Shown here piece by piece: positions 15,867-24,029 of a stretch of 64,000 nucleotides of DNA. Each line of letters starts with the position of its first letter. Within the stretch, counting starts at the first letter, position 1. The notes below the pieces were generated by a model. That model was not told where the DNA came from, did no database searches, and saw nothing but the letters and a program-made list of their open reading frames with translations. Location of the stretch: positions 248,001 to 312,000 of the forward strand of contig CP000781.1 in the NCBI GenBank assembly GCA_000017645.1, written 5' to 3'. The stretch is from Xanthobacter autotrophicus Py2 (lineage in GTDB: Bacteria > Pseudomonadota > Alphaproteobacteria > Rhizobiales > Xanthobacteraceae). Made by a program: the position numbers and the translations under genes.

Positions 15867-16334
15867 TCAAATTCCCGCCCAAACGGCGCACAGGATGATG
15901 GCAGTGCCGCCGATTGCGAGCGCCACCGGCATCATGGCGATCTGCATCATGGCCTCGCGGCCGGTTATCCGTCCGGTGGCAATCTCAACCTCGCCGTCAA
16001 GAAACTCTCGAACGCTGCGATCCTGCTGGCGTTCGGGGGTCATGTTTCGCCCCATGACGGCGCCGCCGACGAGCAGCCCGAAATACATCACGCTGAGCAC
16101 GAAAATGACCGCGAGGATCAGGGATGTCTCGCCGCCGGCAAAAGCAAGCCACGCGGCAACACCCAGCCAGGCATAGGCAAGAAGCGGGATCGCGATCGCG
16201 ATGGGATGGACGCGCGTCGCCGGTAGCAGATAGGGGGTCGGATCCGTCTTTGCATATTCGGGGGTCCCGACCGATGCGGTTCGTGGTGTTTCAGCCGGGA
16301 AAGTTGTTGTCGTTCGAAGTGCAATGGTAGCCAT
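15867..16334 (-). CDS. Integral membrane protein, unknown function
   Basis: The 155-aa protein has a soluble N-terminal part and three strong membrane helices ([60 protein letters not shown]). A hydrophilic section between helices 2 and 3 contains [18 protein letters not shown]. It starts at ATG 16334 after a GGAAGGAG-like site and lies 32 bp before mdh on the same strand. A 59-bp regulatory element lies 75-133 bp upstream. I do not recognise the family. Confidence 0.65.
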   Translation of the reverse strand: MATIALRTTTTFPAETPRTASVGTPEYAKTDPTPYLLPATRVHPIAIAIPLLAYAWLGVAAWLAFAGGETSLILAVIFVLSVMYFGLLVGGAVMGRNMTPERQQDRSVREFLDGEVEIATGRITGREAMMQIAMMPVALAIGGTAIILCAVWAGI

Positions 16335-16408
16335 GATCGGTCTCCTTCCGAGGGCAGCGGCTCTCGCGAGCCGCTGCGTTTCGTTCTTGGGAGAAGATGG
16401 ATGAGTCC

Positions 16409-16467
16409 GATCAATCGATCCAACGCATTAGTTTCGTCGTTCCGTTCGGCAAAAGCGAACGATTAGC
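16409..16467 (-). promoter_or_regulatory. 59-bp regulatory element A (upstream of membrane protein-mdh operon)
   Basis: Read on the minus strand this element matches the one at 20316-20374 in 47 of 59 positions, and the last 21 bases are identical. Both contain GTTCG-N7-CGAAC (here 16444-16460). The dyad arms are conserved while the 7-base spacer is almost wholly different, the signature of a bound operator. Both copies point toward their gene (here 16334). The TTCG-N7-CGAA core fits the T-N11-A pattern of LysR sites. Confidence 0.6.
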
Positions 16468-16469
16468 AA

Positions 16470-17906
16470 CTATTGGAGTTTCTGAACTTGCACAATTGCG
16501 CCCGGCTTGGCGCCCGCGCCCTCCGCAATCACAAGATATCGCCGCGCAGAGGCATCGCCGGTCTCGACAGACGTGCGCAGCGGGCCAACCGCATTGACGA
16601 TCGCCGCGCCGGCGGGATTGCTCATGAAATTGGCGAGCGGCTCAAGAGCGCCCTGTCCCTCGGCGTCACGCGAAAGGGCCAGAACATAGGGCTTCTTCGG
16701 CTCCAGGCCGGTCGCCGCCGCCTGGAGAACCTGAACGAGCCCCTGGTCAAACAGCGAAACCTGGGTCACACCCTTTCCATTGATCCCGGTCAAGACCAGT
16801 TGCGTCGGCTTGTTGGCTGCGGCGAGCGGCTGGAGGTTGGCGCGGCCATCGCCCTTCTCGACCGCGTTGGGAACATAGGCGACGCCCTGCGGCGCCTGAC
16901 CTATCGGGATCGTGGCGATCACTTTGTTGGTCGCCGTATCGATGACTGTGGCAGCGTCGGCATTCTCGAGACCAACATAGACGCGGCTGCCATCCCCCGA
17001 CGGCCACAAGCCGTGTGGCAGCGACCCGACCGGGATGGTCGCAACCTGCTTGTAGTCCGAGGTGTCGAATACCTTGATTTCGTTCAGGCCGCCAATCGTG
17101 ACATAGGCGAATTGGCCCTTGGGATTGCGAACAATGTTGACATGATTGGTGATCGGTCCCGTATCGATGACCTTGAACACGGAGAACGGAGGCTTGGCGT
17201 CAAACACCATGACCTTGCCGACATCCTTCAGGGTCAGCCAAACTTGGCGCCCGTCGGGCGTGGCTGCGATGTCCGGGCAAAACGGACTTTCCTGCTTGAC
17301 CCGTCCGACGATCTCCTTGGTCGCCGTGTCGATGACGACCGTTTCAGGGCTGAAACTCGAGCAGACATAGCCATAGCGTCCGTCAGGAGAAAAGATCGTC
17401 ATGCCCGGACCGTTCGGAACCGTGATCCGGCCGGTTTCGGTGAAGCTCTGTCCGTCGAGAACCGAGATATAGTTTTCCCCGCGAACGCTCACCCAGACTT
17501 CCTTGCCGTCCGGGCGGAAGAACGCTTCGTGCGGCGAGCGCCCAACATAGGTCACGTGTTTGACCGCATTCGACTCGGTATCGATAAAGCTGACCGAATT
17601 GGAGCCGATCGAGATGACGGCGAGGGTCTTGTGATCGGGGGAGAAGCCCATGCCGTGGACGAGGAGTTGCCCGCGATAAAGCGGGCTCAAATTGGCCGGG
17701 GTCTGCTCGCCCAGCTTGATCACACCGAGAACCTCGTTGGTGGAGGGATCGACAACCGAGACGGTGTTGGAGAATTGGTCGGAGGTGTAGAACCGGTCGC
17801 GGCTGCTGACCGCGATGTCGGGCGCTTCGGCGGATCCGGGCGCCTGACCGGCAAAGGCCGGGATCGCGGTCGACGCCAGAATGGCAAGTGTGAGAAGTGA
17901 CTTCAT
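16470..17906 (-). CDS. Periplasmic YVTN/cytochrome-d1-like beta-propeller protein
   Basis: The 478-aa protein has a signal peptide (LLTLAILASTAIPAFA) and seven or so repeats typical of YVTN propellers (FSNTVSVVDPSTNEVLGVI, KTLAVISIGSNSVSFIDTE, GRYGYVCSSFSPETVVIDTA, TVIDTATNKVIATIPIG). It lacks the CxxCH motif and the haem d1 ligands of NirS, so a binding or scaffold role is more likely than catalysis. It follows the DUF305 gene by 44 bp in the same operon, driven by an ECF-type promoter. It probably works in the periplasm with sulfite or metal handling (inference). Confidence 0.85.
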   Translation of the reverse strand: MKSLLTLAILASTAIPAFAGQAPGSAEAPDIAVSSRDRFYTSDQFSNTVSVVDPSTNEVLGVIKLGEQTPANLSPLYRGQLLVHGMGFSPDHKTLAVISIGSNSVSFIDTESNAVKHVTYVGRSPHEAFFRPDGKEVWVSVRGENYISVLDGQSFTETGRITVPNGPGMTIFSPDGRYGYVCSSFSPETVVIDTATKEIVGRVKQESPFCPDIAATPDGRQVWLTLKDVGKVMVFDAKPPFSVFKVIDTGPITNHVNIVRNPKGQFAYVTIGGLNEIKVFDTSDYKQVATIPVGSLPHGLWPSGDGSRVYVGLENADAATVIDTATNKVIATIPIGQAPQGVAYVPNAVEKGDGRANLQPLAAANKPTQLVLTGINGKGVTQVSLFDQGLVQVLQAAATGLEPKKPYVLALSRDAEGQGALEPLANFMSNPAGAAIVNAVGPLRTSVETGDASARRYLVIAEGAGAKPGAIVQVQKLQ

Positions 17907-17950
17907 GACCGTTTCCTTCGTTTTAGGATTGAGTTTTGGGAATGGTGCGA

Positions 17951-18334
17951 TCAGGGCTTTGCGGTCGATGCTGAGGTCGGCTCGCTGAGGATCTTCCGCA
18001 TCACCGCAATTTCTTGACGCTGTTCGACGATGATTCCCTGCGCCAGCCGACGCAGCCGTTCATCCGTACCGAAGCGGAGCTCGATCTCGGCCATATCGAT
18101 CGCGCCCTGATGATGAGGAATCATCATCGCCGCGAAATCGCGGTCCGGATTGCCCGTCGGTTTTACGGCCATCATGGCGTCGTGCATTCTCGCCATCGCG
18201 GCATCCATTACGGCGCTGAAGGTTGTTTCGTCTGCATGTGAGGTCGCGCCATGCTGGTGTAAGTCGGCAGCAGCAGCCCCGGCAATGGCGCTCGCCGCGA
18301 CAAGGCCGAGGAGAAATGTTCGAATTGGTTTCAT
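17951..18334 (-). CDS. DUF305 family periplasmic protein
   Basis: This 127-aa precursor has a signal peptide (FLLGLVAASAIAGAAA). The DUF305 signature is MMIPHHQGAIDMAEIEL, with a second His/Met-rich stretch earlier (MDAAMARMHDAMMA). DUF305 proteins are ferritin-like helical bundles; some (CopM) bind copper. It is first in an operon with the beta-propeller gene. An ECF-type promoter (GTCTC at 18360-18364, GGAATA at 18381-18386, both on the minus strand) lies immediately upstream. Metal binding is plausible from the His/Met residues but not proven. Confidence 0.85.
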   Translation of the reverse strand: MKPIRTFLLGLVAASAIAGAAAADLHQHGATSHADETTFSAVMDAAMARMHDAMMAVKPTGNPDRDFAAMMIPHHQGAIDMAEIELRFGTDERLRRLAQGIIVEQRQEIAVMRKILSEPTSASTAKP

Positions 18335-18359
18335 GCCAGTGTCTCCTTTGAACGAGAGG

Positions 18360-18386
18360 GAGACAGTGCCGGCACGCGATTATTCC
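18360..18386 (-). promoter_or_regulatory. Candidate ECF promoter of the DUF305-propeller operon
   Basis: On the minus strand GGAATA (18381-18386), 16 bases, then GTCTC (18360-18364), about 26 bp before the DUF305 start codon. It matches the promoters found ahead of sorA and the NTF2-like gene. Confidence 0.6.
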
Positions 18387-18448
18387 CTCGCGCGCAATCT
18401 TCGTGAACACGAGACCGTGAGCGGGAAGGAGATTTTTTGCTCGGTCAT

Positions 18449-18476
18449 GGAATATGCCGGCGGCGGAGCTGTCTCT
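18449..18476 (+). promoter_or_regulatory. Candidate ECF promoter of the NTF2-sigma-anti-sigma operon
   Basis: GGAATA (18449-18454), 16 bases, then GTCTCT (18471-18476), 32 bp before the start of the NTF2-like gene. Because the downstream operon includes an ECF sigma gene, this would be an autoregulatory promoter, a common ECF pattern. Confidence 0.6.
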
Positions 18477-18508
18477 AGAGCGTCAACCCCGTTCAAGGAG
18501 AACTCTTC

Positions 18509-18934
18509 ATGCGCCTACCCACTCTCGCCGTTGCGGCCGCAGCCCTGGCAATCGCCGCATCCCCGGCCTTTGCCGGTCCCGCTGAAGACATGGCCAAGGC
18601 CCGAATCGCCAGCATCGCCAAGGGCGACGTCGCGGCGGTCGTCGGCGCCTATGCGCCGTCCGCCACCCTTCACTGGGTCGGCGGACCTCTCGACGGGACA
18701 TACGCGAGCCCCGACAAGCTCAAGGAGGTCTGGACGAAGTTTGCCGGAGCGCAGGGCGATCAGAAAACCACGATTGCGGCGCTCAGTGAGGCGGCGAATC
18801 CCAAAGGAGCCACCGTGACCGCCGATGTGGTCTTTACGGGCAAGAATACCGTGAAGGTGCGGTATATTCTTCTTTACAGGGACGGGAAACTCGCTGACGA
18901 GATCTGGCAGGTCAATCCGAACGCGAGCTACTGA
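18509..18934 (+). CDS. Secreted NTF2-like (SnoaL-fold) protein
   Basis: The 141-aa protein has a signal peptide (LAVAAAALAIAASPAFA) followed by a cone-fold domain (IASIAKGDVAAVVGAYAPSA, TLHWVGGPLDG, VKVRYILLYRDGKLADEIWQ). NTF2-like proteins bind small molecules or act as minor subunits. It opens an operon with an ECF sigma and its anti-sigma factor, so it may be a periplasmic sensor or detoxifier in the same response. That role is inference. Confidence 0.75.
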   Translation: MRLPTLAVAAAALAIAASPAFAGPAEDMAKARIASIAKGDVAAVVGAYAPSATLHWVGGPLDGTYASPDKLKEVWTKFAGAQGDQKTTIAALSEAANPKGATVTADVVFTGKNTVKVRYILLYRDGKLADEIWQVNPNASY

Positions 18935-19009
18935 CCCCGATTCACGATGATCTGTTCGGCGAGGTATGCCGTGCCGGCGTCCTCGCCGAATGGATGAGGA
19001 GCTCAAGGG

Positions 19010-19516
19010 TTGGACGAGATCGCCAAGCTGATCGAACCGCAGATTCCTGCCTTGCGCAGGTACGCCTACGCGCTCGTCCGTGACCATGACGCCGCCGACG
19101 ACCTGGTGCAGGACTGTCTTGAGCGGGCCGTGTCGCGCTGGTATCTGCGCCGCGACGACGGTCACCTGCGGGCCTGGCTGTTCACGATGCTTCGAAATCT
19201 CTACATCAATTCCTATCATCGACAGAAGCGTCGGGGCACTCGCGTTCGTCTCGACGAGTCGATAATGCCGAGCGTGGCACCAAACCAGACCGATCAGCTG
19301 GAGATGAACGACGTTCTATCGGCGCTCGAAAGGCTGCCCGAGGATCATAAGTCGATCCTTCTGCTGATCGGGGTCGAGGACCTGTCCTATGAGGAGACGG
19401 CGAGAGTGCTTTCGGTGCCGGTCGGCACCGTCATGTCTCGCCTGTCTCGTGCGCGACAAGGACTGCGCGCATTGCTGAGCGGTTCGCGCGTAACCCCGCT
19501 TCGGAGGGTCAAATGA
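19010..19516 (+). CDS. ECF RNA polymerase sigma factor (pair 2)
   Basis: The 168-aa ECF factor has region 2 (RRYAYALVRDHDAADDLVQD, WLFTMLRNLYINSYHRQKRR) and region 4 (LSYEETARVLSVPVGTVMSR). The only workable start is TTG 19010: an in-frame TGA lies at 18995 and a GAGGAG site at 18996-19001. It overlaps its anti-sigma gene by 4 bp. It has the canonical DDLVQD motif, unlike pair 1 (SDLVQT). Two ECF pairs in one sulfite cluster parallel RpoE1/RpoE4 of S. meliloti. Confidence 0.9.
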   Translation: MDEIAKLIEPQIPALRRYAYALVRDHDAADDLVQDCLERAVSRWYLRRDDGHLRAWLFTMLRNLYINSYHRQKRRGTRVRLDESIMPSVAPNQTDQLEMNDVLSALERLPEDHKSILLLIGVEDLSYEETARVLSVPVGTVMSRLSRARQGLRALLSGSRVTPLRRVK

Positions 19517-20313
19517 CGAATACGCCCCTTCCGATCGGCGAAGACGATCTGCAGGCCTATGTCGACGACCGCCAGAGCGAGGTCCGGCGATCAGAAGTCG
19601 ATGCCTACCTTGCGGATCATCCGGAACTCGCGGCCCGGCTGGCGGAGGACCGTGATCAGCGCGAGACGCTGCGCCGTCAGCTTGCAGGCAAATTTACCGA
19701 GCCAATCCCGTCCCGCTTGAGGGTCGCTAATATCCGCCTTTCGCGTCGGCACAAACGCGGCGTTTGGCTGCGAAACGGTATCGCGGCCGCCTTCTTACTG
19801 ACCCTGGGTGGCGGGGCGGGATGGATTGCGCGGGGCACGGCGCCCGTTGAGATGCCACCGACGGTCGCCGTTACCCGCGACGCCGTTGCCGCCTACCGCA
19901 CCTTTGTCGTCGAGGTGAACCATCCCGTCGAGGTGCGTGCGTCGGACGAAGCTCACCTCGTCCAATGGTTGTCAAAGCGGCTGGGGCGGCCGCTTCGTGT
20001 TCCGGATCTTTCAAGGTTCGGCTTTCGTCTGATGGGCGGCCGGGTCCTCCCGGCGGCGAGCGAAGCTGCGGCGATGCTGATGTATGACGATGACAACGGC
20101 ACGCGTCTGACCGTTTATGTGCGCGCCGCGGCGACTGGGGAGACCGCTTTCCGGTTCTGGAAAGAAGGCGACGTTTCTACCTTCGCCTGGCTTGACCAGG
20201 GCTACGGATTTGCGGTTTCGGCAGCTTCGGATCGCGACCGTTTGTTCCCGATCGCCGAGGCGGTTTATAAGACCCTCGATGGTGGGGTCTCTGTTCCGCG
20301 GCGAGACGGGTGA
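19513..20313 (+). CDS. Anti-sigma factor of ECF pair 2
   Basis: The 266-aa protein has the N-terminal anti-sigma element DDLQAYVDDRQSEVRRSEVD, one membrane helix (GIAAAFLLTLGGGAGWIA, about residues 87-105) and a periplasmic domain with LSRFGFRLMGGRVLPAASEA and GTRLTVYVR. No zinc-binding HxxxCxxC is visible. Its ATG overlaps the sigma stop (ATGA). The periplasmic domain probably senses the inducing signal and releases the sigma factor. Confidence 0.82.
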   Translation: MTNTPLPIGEDDLQAYVDDRQSEVRRSEVDAYLADHPELAARLAEDRDQRETLRRQLAGKFTEPIPSRLRVANIRLSRRHKRGVWLRNGIAAAFLLTLGGGAGWIARGTAPVEMPPTVAVTRDAVAAYRTFVVEVNHPVEVRASDEAHLVQWLSKRLGRPLRVPDLSRFGFRLMGGRVLPAASEAAAMLMYDDDNGTRLTVYVRAAATGETAFRFWKEGDVSTFAWLDQGYGFAVSAASDRDRLFPIAEAVYKTLDGGVSVPRRDG

Positions 20314-20315
20314 TG

Positions 20316-20374
20316 GCCAATCGTTCGACACAGGCGAACAAAACGACAAAAACAATGCGTTGGATCGATTGATC
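20316..20374 (+). promoter_or_regulatory. 59-bp regulatory element B (upstream of yeiH-lysR)
   Basis: This is the partner of element A at 16409-16467 (47 of 59 identical; GTTCG-N7-CGAAC at 20323-20339; identical terminal 21 bases). It lies 41-99 bp before the yeiH start. A nearby GGATC-N4-GATCC palindrome (20362-20374) adds a second possible half-site region. The LysR gene two positions downstream is the obvious candidate binder. Confidence 0.6.
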
Positions 20375-20414
20375 CGCTCGTGTGATTGCTCCCGGGCCAT
20401 TAGGGGACAACACA

Positions 20415-21497
20415 ATGACCGCACTCGCTCGACAGCAATATGAAGACCAACCGGAACTGCTGCCACCGGGCCGCCTTCATCCTCACAGGATCGAAGGTAA
20501 GCCGCCGCGCGCAGCCTCGGTCTGGCCGGGGCTTTTCTTGACCGCCGCGGTCGCCGGAGCCGCGTTCGCTCTTCGGCAGGTGCCAGGCGTTGCCGCTTTC
20601 AGCCCGATGATCCTGGCGATCCTGATCGGGATCTTCTTTAACAATGTCGTCGGCACGCCGGTGCGCGCGAAAAGCGGAGTGACCTTCTCGCTGCGCAAGA
20701 TCCTGCGTCTCGCCATCATCCTGCTCGGGCTCCAGTTGACCGCAACGCAGGTGGCGGAAGTCGGCTCGACCGGCATCGCTGTCATTGTGCTGACTCTGAT
20801 TGCAACCTTTGTCTTCACGACGTGGCTTGGCCGGCTAATCGGGGTGGAGCGCAAGCTCGCGCAGCTGATCGCGGCCGGCACGTCTATCTGCGGCGCGTCG
20901 GCGGTTATTGCCACCAATACGGTCACTCAGGCTCATGACGAGGACGTTGCCTACGCCGTCGCCTGCGTCACGGTTTTTGGTTCGATCGCGATGTTTGTCT
21001 ATCCGCTGTTGCCGGCGCTGCTCCATCTCAACCCACACGGCTACGGTCTGTGGGCGGGCGCGTCGATACACGAGATCGCGCAAGTCGTCGCCGCGGCATT
21101 CCAGGACGGCAAGCAGGCCGGTGATTTCGGCACGATCGCCAAATTGTCGCGCGTCATGATGCTGGCGCCGGTGGTTATCGCCTTGGGTTTATTGGCGGCG
21201 CGTAGGGCAGAACAGCATGGCCATGGCTACGTGCGCGCCAAGCCGCCGATGCCCTGGTTCGTTCTCGGCTTCATCGCGCTCGTTGGTGTCAATAGCGTGG
21301 TGACCGTTCCCGTAGAGGCAAAGACGATCATTGTGATGGTGACGACCTTCCTGCTCTCGATGGCGCTCGCCGCCATGGGTTTGGAGACTGACCTTCGCAA
21401 GCTGCGTGCTAAAGGCGTTCGGCCCTTCCTGCTCGGTCTTGCATCCTTCCTGTTCATCGCGAGCTTCAGCTTGATGCTTGTGAAGATGACGAGTTGA
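20415..21497 (+). CDS. yeiH: YeiH-family putative sulfate/sulfonate exporter
   Basis: This 360-aa inner-membrane protein has about ten hydrophobic helices and the family hallmarks [37 protein letters not shown] and [20 protein letters not shown]. YeiH-type proteins are predicted sulfate or sulfonate exporters. ATG 20415 is chosen over the upstream in-frame start because of the AGGGGA site 9 bp before it. Next to sulfite dehydrogenase it could remove sulfate made in, or sulfite present in, the cytoplasm. It is followed 10 bp later by a LysR regulator. Confidence 0.85.
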   Translation: MTALARQQYEDQPELLPPGRLHPHRIEGKPPRAASVWPGLFLTAAVAGAAFALRQVPGVAAFSPMILAILIGIFFNNVVGTPVRAKSGVTFSLRKILRLAIILLGLQLTATQVAEVGSTGIAVIVLTLIATFVFTTWLGRLIGVERKLAQLIAAGTSICGASAVIATNTVTQAHDEDVAYAVACVTVFGSIAMFVYPLLPALLHLNPHGYGLWAGASIHEIAQVVAAAFQDGKQAGDFGTIAKLSRVMMLAPVVIALGLLAARRAEQHGHGYVRAKPPMPWFVLGFIALVGVNSVVTVPVEAKTIIVMVTTFLLSMALAAMGLETDLRKLRAKGVRPFLLGLASFLFIASFSLMLVKMTS

Positions 21498-21507
21498 GAG
21501 CCTTCCG

Positions 21508-22449
21508 ATGACCCTCGAACAACTGCGGATCTTCGTCGCCGTCGCCGAGCGGGAGCACGTCACGCAGGGCGCGCGCGATCTGAACTTAACGCAATCGGCC
21601 ACGAGCGCGGCGATCGCCGCGCTCGAGGCTCGTTATGCAACCAAGCTTTTCGATCGCGTTGGACGCCGCATCGTTCTGACCGAGGCCGGACGACTGTTTC
21701 TCAGCGAAGCGAAGGCGGTGCTCGCCCGTGTCCATGCTGCCGAGAAGGTCCTGACGGATCTTGCCGATCTGACCCGCGGCTCGCTCGTCATCGCAGCCAG
21801 TCAGACCATTGCGAATTACTGGCTTCCGCCGTTCATCAAACGCTTTCGGTCGCAGTTTCCTGGCGTGGCCATCACTCTCACCATCGACAATACCGATGGC
21901 GTCGCCCGACGGATCAATGAAGGCTTGGCTGATTTAGGGCTGGTCGAGGGCGAGATCGACGACCCGTCTGTCTCGGTCGCGCCATTCGCCGAGGATGAGC
22001 TGGTTCTCGTCGTGCCGCCGGATCACGCGTGGGCCCATGATCCCCGGCGACAGCCGGCCGAGCTCGGTGTCGGCCCCTGGGTTCTGCGCGAGCATGGCTC
22101 CGGCACGCGCGCCATCTTCGAAACCACCTTGTCACAATTCGGACTAGCACCACGAGACCTCGCGATATCTCTCGAACTGCCCTCCAATGAAGCCGTCCGC
22201 TCCGCCGTCGAGGCCGGCGCTGGCGTCACCGTCGTGTCCGGCCTGGTGGTCAGCAACGCACTGAAGGCAGGAAGCCTCGTGCAGGTGAAGCTCGATTTGC
22301 CCAAACGGCGCTTCTTTGCCTTGCGCCACAAGGAATTCTCCATGACGCGCGCCCAGCGCGCCTTCCTGGATTTGATCGCGCCCAAGCCATCTTTGACGCA
22401 ACGTCATGTGCCAGTTCCGTCAAGAGGGCGAAATGACCAGCTATCTTGA
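21508..22449 (+). CDS. LysR-family transcriptional regulator
   Basis: The 313-aa protein has an N-terminal winged helix-turn-helix (LEQLRIFVAVAEREHVTQGA, LTQSATSAAIAALEAR) and a periplasmic-binding-like effector domain (GSLVIAASQTIANYWLPP, LADLGLVEGEIDDP). It lies directly after yeiH; such LysR-yeiH pairs are common and the regulator often controls the exporter. Two dyads of LysR geometry (elements A and B) are its likely targets. Its 3' end overlaps the truncated cydA start at 22433. Confidence 0.9.
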   Translation: MTLEQLRIFVAVAEREHVTQGARDLNLTQSATSAAIAALEARYATKLFDRVGRRIVLTEAGRLFLSEAKAVLARVHAAEKVLTDLADLTRGSLVIAASQTIANYWLPPFIKRFRSQFPGVAITLTIDNTDGVARRINEGLADLGLVEGEIDDPSVSVAPFAEDELVLVVPPDHAWAHDPRRQPAELGVGPWVLREHGSGTRAIFETTLSQFGLAPRDLAISLELPSNEAVRSAVEAGAGVTVVSGLVVSNALKAGSLVQVKLDLPKRRFFALRHKEFSMTRAQRAFLDLIAPKPSLTQRHVPVPSRGRNDQLS

Positions 22450-22744
22450 TCCGGTAATTCTCGCTCGCGCGCAATTCGCGTTTCCGGTGTCGTTCCATTT
22501 CATCTTCCCTGCCTTTTCGATCGGCCTGGCGAGCTATCTGATGGTCCTGGAAGCCTTGTGGCTGACGACCGGACGGGGAGTATATGCCAATCTCTATCGT
22601 TACTGGATCAAGATCTTTGCGGTCGTGTTCGGCGCCCGCAAGCTTCGGGCGCTGGAAGATGAGAACGTCAAGCTGAAGAAGCTGTTGGGCGAGGCGATGC
22701 TCGACAACGCGATCCTGAAGGATGTTGCCGCAAAAAATGTATGA
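22433..22744 (+). pseudogene. cydA: Truncated cydA fused to an IS3 orfA tail
   Basis: From ATG 22433 the first 67 codons (to about 22633) are the N-terminus of cytochrome bd oxidase subunit I (ARAQFAFPVSFHFIFPAFSI, ANLYRYWIKIFAVVFG) with the conserved His of FHFIF. The frame then switches without a stop into the end of an IS3-family OrfA (ARKLRALEDENVKLKKLLGE, ILKDVAAKNV). The rest of cydA and any cydB are absent, so the oxidase is dead here. The chimeric 103-codon frame may still be translated as a small membrane peptide. Confidence 0.85.
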
Positions 22745-22976
22745 CCCGCCCCATCCTTGCAAGAGCCTTTAAGCCGATGTCGAACAGTTTGCATAAATGT
22801 ATCCGGCCTCTCGCGAGTGGGCCGCTGTTGCGGCCAGGCCATGATGAGATGCGCACGCCGTTCCCGAATAACTGGCTTCGGGCTGGAGGCCCGTTTTTTT
22901 GCCCAGGGCTTACGGTGCGCCGATCAACTGTCTCGTCATCAATTTCCCGAACCTCGCAATTGGTCGAGGACGGTCG
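22740..22976 (-). other. 237-bp non-coding 3' flank of the IS110 element (candidate bridge RNA locus)
   Basis: No open frame of quality lies here. IS110-family elements encode a structured bridge RNA in a non-coding end; in the IS1111 group it lies downstream of the transposase gene, which is this region. On the plus strand it contains a hairpin CGGGC-N5-GCCCG followed by seven T (22879-22900), which looks like a terminator for rightward transcripts. The RNA itself is inferred, not seen. Confidence 0.35.
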
Positions 22977-24029
22977 TCAGGCCGAGGCCGGCGCCCGCCG
23001 CTCGTAGATTGTGCCCGGCTTGGTGATCACCACCCAGGCGACTCGGGCCATCTTGGCGGCAAGCGCCACGACGGCCTTGTTGTTGTGCATTCGCTTCTGC
23101 AACCCGTCGAGCCAGCCGCCGAGGCGGTCCCGGGTGCGGTCGAGATGAAGCAGGCATGATCTCGCACCATGAACGAAGAGGCGACGCAGATACGAGCTGC
23201 CCCGCTTGCTGATCCCCAGCATCGTCGTTTTCCCGCCGGTGGAGTACTCACGAGGTACAAGCCCGAGCCAGGCGGCCATGTGGCGCCCTTTGCGGAACTG
23301 CGTTCCCTTGCCGGCCGCCGCGAGAAGCCCTGTGGCCGCAAGAGGGCCGATGCCCGGGATTGTCATCAGGCGCCTTGCGGTGTCGTCCGTGGCCGCGACG
23401 TCCTCTATCTCACGCGTCACCTCGGCGATGCGGGCTTCGAGCCCCCTGACATCCTCGAACAGGCTTGCCAGCAGACGCCGCATCGCTGGCGTCAGGTCGT
23501 TGCTCTCGTCCGCCAGCACGGCGGGAAAGTCAGACTTGAACCGGCCAGCACCCTGATGCATCGCGATCCCGTACTCGAGGCAGAAGGCCCGCATCTGGCA
23601 GATCACGCGGGTCCGTTGCGCGACAAGACGGTCACGGACCCGGTGGAGGGCCTGGAGGTCGACCTGCTCGGGTGATTTCACCTCGACGAAGCGCATCGTC
23701 GGACGCGAAACCGCCTCAGCGATAGCCTCGGCATCGATCTGATCGTTCTTGTTGCTCTTGATGTAGGGCTTCACGAACTTCGCCGGCACGATGCGAACCG
23801 TGTGCCCAATCGCCTGGAGCTTACGCGCCAGCCATTGCGAACCGGGGCACGCCTCCATCCCGACGACGGTTGGAGCTGCGCGCTCGAAAAATTGCACGAG
23901 CGTCTCGCGCCGGAAGGTTGCTCGCTGGACTGGTGTGCCGGCGGCGTCGAGGCCGCAGTCGTGAAAGAGGTTCTTGCCCAGATCGATGCCGAACACAGCG
24001 GCATCGTGTGGCTTGTTGCGGATGGCCAT
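22977..24029 (-). CDS. IS110-family transposase (DEDD recombinase)
   Basis: The 350-aa protein has an N-terminal RuvC-like DEDD domain (AAVFGIDLGKNLFHDCGLDA, NDQIDAEAIAEAVSRPTMRF) and a C-terminal Tnp_20 domain (LMTIPGIGPLAATGLLAAAG, GLVPREYSTGGKTTMLGISK, GSSYLRRLFVHGARS) with the catalytic serine region. ATG 24029 follows a GGGAG site; the longer frame upstream is inside IS3 sequence. It appears intact and potentially active. Confidence 0.9.
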   Translation of the reverse strand: MAIRNKPHDAAVFGIDLGKNLFHDCGLDAAGTPVQRATFRRETLVQFFERAAPTVVGMEACPGSQWLARKLQAIGHTVRIVPAKFVKPYIKSNKNDQIDAEAIAEAVSRPTMRFVEVKSPEQVDLQALHRVRDRLVAQRTRVICQMRAFCLEYGIAMHQGAGRFKSDFPAVLADESNDLTPAMRRLLASLFEDVRGLEARIAEVTREIEDVAATDDTARRLMTIPGIGPLAATGLLAAAGKGTQFRKGRHMAAWLGLVPREYSTGGKTTMLGISKRGSSYLRRLFVHGARSCLLHLDRTRDRLGGWLDGLQKRMHNNKAVVALAAKMARVAWVVITKPGTIYERRAPASA

